Of a stretch of 64,000 bases of DNA, positions 60,268 to 64,000 are shown piece after piece. The stretch spans positions 1 to 64,000 of the forward strand of contig CAOKFZ010000002.1 in assembly GCA_948467875.1 (NCBI GenBank), given 5' to 3'. A program made the position numbers and the translations under genes. Origin of the DNA: an uncultured Clostridium sp. GTDB taxonomy: Bacteria > Bacillota > Clostridia > TANB77 > CAG-508. The notes under the pieces are model-generated. The model was given only the letters and a program-made list of their open reading frames with translations. It did not search any database and was not told where the DNA came from. Positions within the stretch are counted from its first letter, which is position 1; the number at the start of each line of letters is the position of its first letter.

Positions 60268-60649
60268 ATGGAAAGAAGTTTGAAAATTGTTTTTGCTATA
60301 TTGATTTTAATGAGTATATTTTTTATCATGCCGAAGGAGACTCTAGCAGATTTTCATGACGATAATCCGGGAAATTTCGATTTTGAACAATTTGACGGAA
60401 AAGGCTCAGATAAATTGAACCCAGAGGTCAAAAGAGTGATGCGGAACAGCGATTAATGTGATCAGAGTTGTGGGAACAGCAACAGCAATTGTGACACTGA
60501 CTTACTTGGGTGTGAAATATATAATGGCGGCGCCTGAGGGAAAAGCAGATTTTAAGAAAAGTGCGTATATTTATATTGTGGGGGCAATTCTTGTATTTGC
60601 GGCATCAAATATTCTTGCTATTGTTTATAAATTTGCGGAAAGTCTTTAG
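60268..60649 (+). CDS. TrbC/VirB2-like pilin 1, read through a +1 shift at CGG
   Basis: The ATG at 60268 (GGGAGG upstream) begins a signal peptide ending near TLA-DFHDD. The zero frame meets CGG at 60442-60444 and stops at 60456. With the C skipped, reading continues GTAINVIRVVGTATAIVTL, YLGVKYIMAAPEGKADFKKSA and a second hydrophobic helix, matching the neighbouring paralogues residue for residue in pattern. The whole is about 126 residues with two mature membrane helices, the VirB2 pilin layout of type IV secretion systems. It is first of five tandem paralogues. Confidence 0.72.
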
Positions 60650-60664
60650 AAAAAGGTGATAGAG

Positions 60665-61051
60665 ATGAAAAAATTTTTAAGTATTTTAGTCATGATGTTT
60701 GCTTTATTGGGACTGTTTGGCTGTTTTCAAAATACAGTACAGGCAGATTATAAATATTCAGATATATTGCAGCGTGCTGATAAAAATGATAATTGGAATG
60801 CAAATGAAGAGGTTACTACGAAAATAAGGGAAATTGCTGCCAATATTATATTTTTGGTGCAAATGGCAGGAACTGGTACTTCTATTGTGATGCTAACTTA
60901 TATGGGAGTCAAATATATGCTAGCTGCGCCAAGTGAAAAAGCGGATTTCAAGAAATCAGCCACTGGCTTTATTTTGGGGGCAGTGATATTGTTCGCTGCA
61001 ACGAATATTATAACAATTATAGCTAAATTTGCGACAGATAATATAAAATAG
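60665..61051 (+). CDS. TrbC/VirB2-like pilin 2
   Basis: A 128-residue paralogue: signal peptide (about 1-28, ending VQA), a short variable segment, then two membrane helices around YMGVKYMLAAPSEKADFKKSA. VirB2-type subunits form the conjugative pilus or secretion channel. ATG at 60665 after AAAGGTGAT; a GTG at 60656 lies in that site. Confidence 0.72.
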   Translation: MKKFLSILVMMFALLGLFGCFQNTVQADYKYSDILQRADKNDNWNANEEVTTKIREIAANIIFLVQMAGTGTSIVMLTYMGVKYMLAAPSEKADFKKSATGFILGAVILFAATNIITIIAKFATDNIK

Positions 61052-61062
61052 TGGAGGCGAAA

Positions 61063-61455
61063 ATGAGAAAAATATTAATGAGATTAATTTTGGGATTGAT
61101 GATAAGTTGTGCTTTACTGTTTTGTTGTGCAAATAATATGGCATATGCGATGTCTGGTGGAACTTTAACAGGGATATTTGATGGAACTAACACAGGATCT
61201 GTGGATGTGTCAGGAGGAGAAAGGATAGCAACCGATATTATTGGGATGATTTTGGGGGCTGTGAGAATTATTGCAGTTAGTCTTTCTGTGATTATTTTGA
61301 CATGGCTTGGTATAAAATATATGTCTGCTGCGCCAAGCGAAAAGGCGAATATCAAAGGGCAGCTCATTACATTTGCGATTGGTGCAATTGTGGTTGTTGC
61401 ATCTACTTCGATTTTGGAATTAGTGAGAAAGTTTGCGCAAAGCATAGGAAAGTAG
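61063..61455 (+). CDS. TrbC/VirB2-like pilin 3
   Basis: A 130-residue paralogue with signal peptide ending AYA, a Gly/Thr-rich mature N-terminus, and helices around WLGIKYMSAAPSEKANIKGQL. ATG at 61063 after GGAGG. Most divergent in the loop among the first four copies. Confidence 0.7.
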   Translation: MRKILMRLILGLMISCALLFCCANNMAYAMSGGTLTGIFDGTNTGSVDVSGGERIATDIIGMILGAVRIIAVSLSVIILTWLGIKYMSAAPSEKANIKGQLITFAIGAIVVVASTSILELVRKFAQSIGK

Positions 61456-61461
61456 GGAAAT

Positions 61462-61848
61462 ATGAAAAAGAAGAAATGTTTGATTGTGATTTTGGTAGCG
61501 ATGTTTTTGGTAGTGGTATTTTCAGGTCGCGTTTTGGCTTCAGGGGACGAGAATGTGGAAAGTTTAATTGGCGGAATGAAAAATATTAACCAAGTTGAAA
61601 CTGGGGATGGAATGGGTAGTCGTATTCGTTATGTACTAAATGCAGTGATTAAATTGATTCAGATTGTTGGTTCAGGAATTGCGATTATTATGGTAATTAT
61701 GCTAGGAATGAAATATATGTTGGCAAGTCCAGGCGAAAAGGCGGATTATAAAAAAACAGCAGTTCCTATTTTAATAGGCTGTGTGTTATTATTTGCTGCG
61801 TCTAATATTGCTGGAATTATTGCTGATGTTGGTATGGAATTGAATTAA
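61462..61848 (+). CDS. TrbC/VirB2-like pilin 4
   Basis: A 128-residue paralogue with signal peptide ending VLA, the RYVLNAVIKLIQIVGSGIAI helix, MLGMKYMLASPGEKADYKKTA loop and a final helix. It starts 6 bases after the previous gene and is followed by a terminator-like hairpin. Confidence 0.72.
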   Translation: MKKKKCLIVILVAMFLVVVFSGRVLASGDENVESLIGGMKNINQVETGDGMGSRIRYVLNAVIKLIQIVGSGIAIIMVIMLGMKYMLASPGEKADYKKTAVPILIGCVLLFAASNIAGIIADVGMELN

Positions 61849-61867
61849 CAGAATAAAGTTTATTGTG

Positions 61868-61914
61868 AAGGGGCGATAAAAAACGAGAAAAGTTTTTGCA
61901 GCCTCTTTTGTTAC
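61868..61914 (+). terminator. Partial terminator after pilin 4
   Basis: AAGGGGC and AAAAAC pair with GTTTTT and GCCTCTT with an internal loop, followed by TTG. Probably reduces read-through between pilins 4 and 5. Confidence 0.45.
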
Positions 61915-61950
61915 ATTTTGATTACAAATGCAAAAAATGCGCGAAAAATG

Positions 61951-61979
61951 TTGAAAAAAATATTATTTTAAAGTATAAT
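61951..61979 (+). promoter_or_regulatory. Promoter of pilin 5-prgI-virB4-like
   Basis: TTGAAA (61951-61956), 17-base spacer, TATAAT (61974-61979). A GTTAC box pair (around 61911-61926) lies upstream. Confidence 0.7.
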
Positions 61980-62017
61980 AATATTGATATAGTATGTTTT
62001 AAGAAAGTAGGTAAGAA

Positions 62018-62413
62018 ATGAAATTTGCAAAAAAAATAATGATAATTGGGGTTATGGCGATTTTATGTTTGAGTTTTTGGAATTCTGAACCAGTATATGC
62101 TATTGATTTAAAATCTCTGGACGAAGATTCGACAGGTTTTTTAAATATTGGAAAAGAAAATGCTGGAGATTTGGGACCAGTACAAAAAGCTGTGACAGAA
62201 AATTTTATGGGCTTAGGACAAATTTTGACAATGGTTGGCGCAGGCGTGATGGTTGCTGTTATTTCTTATATGGGAATTAAATATTTAGTTTCGCCGCCAG
62301 ATAAACAAGCCGCATTAAAGCAACAATTGATTGGCGTTGTTGTGGCAGGCATTGTTATTTTTGGGGCTTACGGAATTTGGAGTGCCATTTTAAGAGTGGT
62401 ATCACATTTTTAA
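62018..62413 (+). CDS. TrbC/VirB2-like pilin 5
   Basis: A 131-residue paralogue with signal peptide ending VYA, and helices around YMGIKYLVSPPDKQAALKQQL. It has its own promoter and precedes prgI, so it may be the main pilin of the secretion machine, with copies 1-4 as alternatives. Confidence 0.72.
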   Translation: MKFAKKIMIIGVMAILCLSFWNSEPVYAIDLKSLDEDSTGFLNIGKENAGDLGPVQKAVTENFMGLGQILTMVGAGVMVAVISYMGIKYLVSPPDKQAALKQQLIGVVVAGIVIFGAYGIWSAILRVVSHF

Positions 62414-62454
62414 TCATTAAAATTGCTAGAAAATTAACAAAGGAGGAATAAAAA

Positions 62455-62802
62455 ATGGGAACGTATTACATACCACGTAATTATAAAGGAGAAACCAGAA
62501 TTTTATATATTTTTTCGATTAAATCTTTAATCACGACCGCGATTGGGGCAGGAGTTGGAGCATTGTTTTTGTTCCTATTTTCGGCGTTGTCGCTAAAAAC
62601 AGTAGGGATTGTGATTATGGCAATTTTTGCGATTATGGGTTACATTATAGGGGCTGTCAAAATTCCTACGATTGCGAGTATTCCTGTGACGAAAAAAATT
62701 GGTGGAGAGCCAATTAGTGAAATTATTATTCGTTATATAAAATTCAAGAAAAACCGTAAAATTTACACCTATTACGAGAGCAATACAAAGGAGGAAAAAT
62801 AG
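62455..62802 (+). CDS. PrgI family membrane protein
   Basis: A 115-residue protein with two membrane helices (about residues 20-65) and the PrgI/VirB3-like ending GGEPISEIIIRYIKFKKNRKIYTY. PrgI sits in the inner-membrane complex of Gram-positive type IV secretion systems, beside the VirB4 ATPase. ATG after AAAGGAGGA. Confidence 0.8.
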   Translation: MGTYYIPRNYKGETRILYIFSIKSLITTAIGAGVGALFLFLFSALSLKTVGIVIMAIFAIMGYIIGAVKIPTIASIPVTKKIGGEPISEIIIRYIKFKKNRKIYTYYESNTKEEK

Positions 62803-64000
62803 ATGGATATTATTCTAGTTTTACAAATCATGATTGGTGTCATCATTTTTGTGATGTTTTTGCTGGCGATGTTTTATTTGTATTTGATAAGACCAAAAAA
62901 GAAAAAAGTAGAGGATTCATCAGCTATTTTTTATTCAGAAAATGAGCAGAAATCAAAGGCAGAAGAAAAGAAAATTGATAATCATGGAAGGTTTCAGGGA
63001 CTTTTAACGCAAGAATCAGTTTTCGATTTTATGGAATTTGACGAAATTGTGGATAACATGATTGTCCGTAAAAATAAAACACAATATGTTATGATTTTGC
63101 AATGTAATGGTGTGAATTATGATTTGATGTCTGAGCAGGAAAAAATAGCGGTTGAAGAGGGATTTGTTCAATTTTTGAACACACTAAGATTTCCCATTCA
63201 GTTATATGTGCAAAGCAGAACTTTAAATTTGAAAGAAATTATTTCAGATTATAAAGAAAGAGTGAGCAATGTCAATAGCGATATTGAGAGAATTAATGCG
63301 AAATTAATGCAAGCGAAGAGAAATGGCAATCGAGAAGAACAGGAAATGTTGGAATTTGAAAAACGCAGAAAACAAAATGTTTTGGATTACGGAATGGATA
63401 TTACGGATTATGTAGAGCGTCTAAATTCAAACCAAAATATTTTGCAACAAAGAACCTATGTGGTGGTGTCTTATTTTATCAGTGAATTGGGTGGTAATTT
63501 GGAAAACTACTCAAAAGATGAATTGGACAATATGTGCTTTTCAGAGCTTTATACAAGATGTCAAAATGTTTCTAGCAGTTTGGCGAGTTCACAAGTAACG
63601 AGTCGAATTTTGGATTCAGAAGAATTGGCAGAATTGTTGTATATTGCTTACAATCGAGATGAATCCGAAATTTATCAGTTAACCAAAGCACTAGATGCAC
63701 AATATGATGCGCTATATAGCACTAGCAAAGATGTTTTACAAAAAAGACAAGAAAAGTTGGACCGAGAAATTAATATTGAGGCAATTGACTTGGCAACAGA
63801 TAGCATTTTGAAAGCTGATAAGCAAAAGCAAATTGAGGATTTGGAAAAAGAGAGACTAAAAACAGAAAGAGTGAAAGAAAAAGCAAATGAACTTTTGGAT
63901 GCCTATGAAGATCAGCTAAATGCAAGAGTATTTGAGATTGCAAAACAGAATGTTGCCAAAAGTTCGCAAAAAGAAGAAAAAACAAAAGTTGCAACTAATC
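62803..64000 (+). CDS. VirB4 N-terminal-like type IV secretion protein (partial, runs off the window)
   Basis: Starting directly after the prgI stop, with GGAGG at proper spacing, this open frame reaches the window end after 399 codons. It has an N-terminal membrane helix (about residues 5-30), a region like the N-terminal domain of VirB4-type proteins (YVMILQCNGVNYDLMSEQEK, QFLNTLRFPIQLYVQSR), and long coiled coils in the second half. No ATPase motif is reached. In related loci an ATPase gene follows separately, so this may be an accessory protein rather than VirB4 itself. Confidence 0.65.
   Translation, partial: MDIILVLQIMIGVIIFVMFLLAMFYLYLIRPKKKKVEDSSAIFYSENEQKSKAEEKKIDNHGRFQGLLTQESVFDFMEFDEIVDNMIVRKNKTQYVMILQCNGVNYDLMSEQEKIAVEEGFVQFLNTLRFPIQLYVQSRTLNLKEIISDYKERVSNVNSDIERINAKLMQAKRNGNREEQEMLEFEKRRKQNVLDYGMDITDYVERLNSNQNILQQRTYVVVSYFISELGGNLENYSKDELDNMCFSELYTRCQNVSSSLASSQVTSRILDSEELAELLYIAYNRDESEIYQLTKALDAQYDALYSTSKDVLQKRQEKLDREINIEAIDLATDSILKADKQKQIEDLEKERLKTERVKEKANELLDAYEDQLNARVFEIAKQNVAKSSQKEEKTKVATN

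Overview
The window is low-GC, AT-rich DNA from the chromosome of an endospore-forming member of the Firmicutes, most likely an uncultivated gut-type Clostridia lineage. The grounds are strong GGAGG ribosome binding sites, sigma-A promoters of the TTGACA-N17-TATAAT kind, spoIIID, a BofC-like gene, a spore photoproduct lyase relative, ribosomal protein gene order, and zinc-binding forms of L33, L36, S14, S4 and L24. No tRNA, rRNA, CRISPR array, IS element or phage is visible.

Layout. 1-10.5 kb: an extracytoplasmic protein, maf, a PF06541 membrane protein, trmL, a BofC-like gene and spoIIID, then a murL-murD pair on its own promoter, an SSB-like gene and an MFS exporter. 10.7-16.3 kb: a two-gene operon, then rpmG-secE-nusG-rplK-rplA-(L10 leader)-rplJ-rplL, not followed by rpoBC. 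16.4-21 kb: a prepilin-like protein, a HExxH protein, a sortase-anchored cohesin-like protein and a large membrane protein. 21-31.5 kb: rnc, radical SAM, yitT, a 29-residue small gene, clpE and tyrS (minus strand), an SPL-like gene, an amidase, a phosphoesterase and an M29 aminopeptidase. 32-40 kb: a prepilin-type adhesin, small membrane proteins, an rRNA methyltransferase and a three-gene envelope operon. 40.3-57.5 kb: the S10-spc-alpha ribosomal supercluster from rpsJ to rplQ. 57.6-64 kb: purF and then a type IV secretion-like locus with five tandem VirB2-like pilins, PrgI and the start of a VirB4-like protein that runs off the window.

The most striking observation is a recurrent break in reading frame. 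Five otherwise intact genes (a PF06541 protein, a prepilin-like protein, a pilin-type adhesin, the essential rplD and a VirB2-like pilin) each need one +1 shift, and in all five the zero-frame codon at the break is CGG followed by A. Skipping the C gives GGA (Gly) and restores the conserved protein exactly. By eye CGG is almost absent elsewhere: I found eight in-frame CGG codons in about 83 genes, and five are these break points. This looks like programmed +1 frameshifting, or quadruplet CGGA decoding, at a nearly unassigned codon. Systematic assembly error is the competing explanation.

Two other layers stand out. A family of structured palindromic elements with compensating stems sits only in spacers of the ribosomal protein operons, including inside the L10 leader. 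And murL sits in front of a murD homologue, which points to D-glutamate being introduced into peptidoglycan by epimerising UDP-MurNAc-L-Ala-L-Glu.
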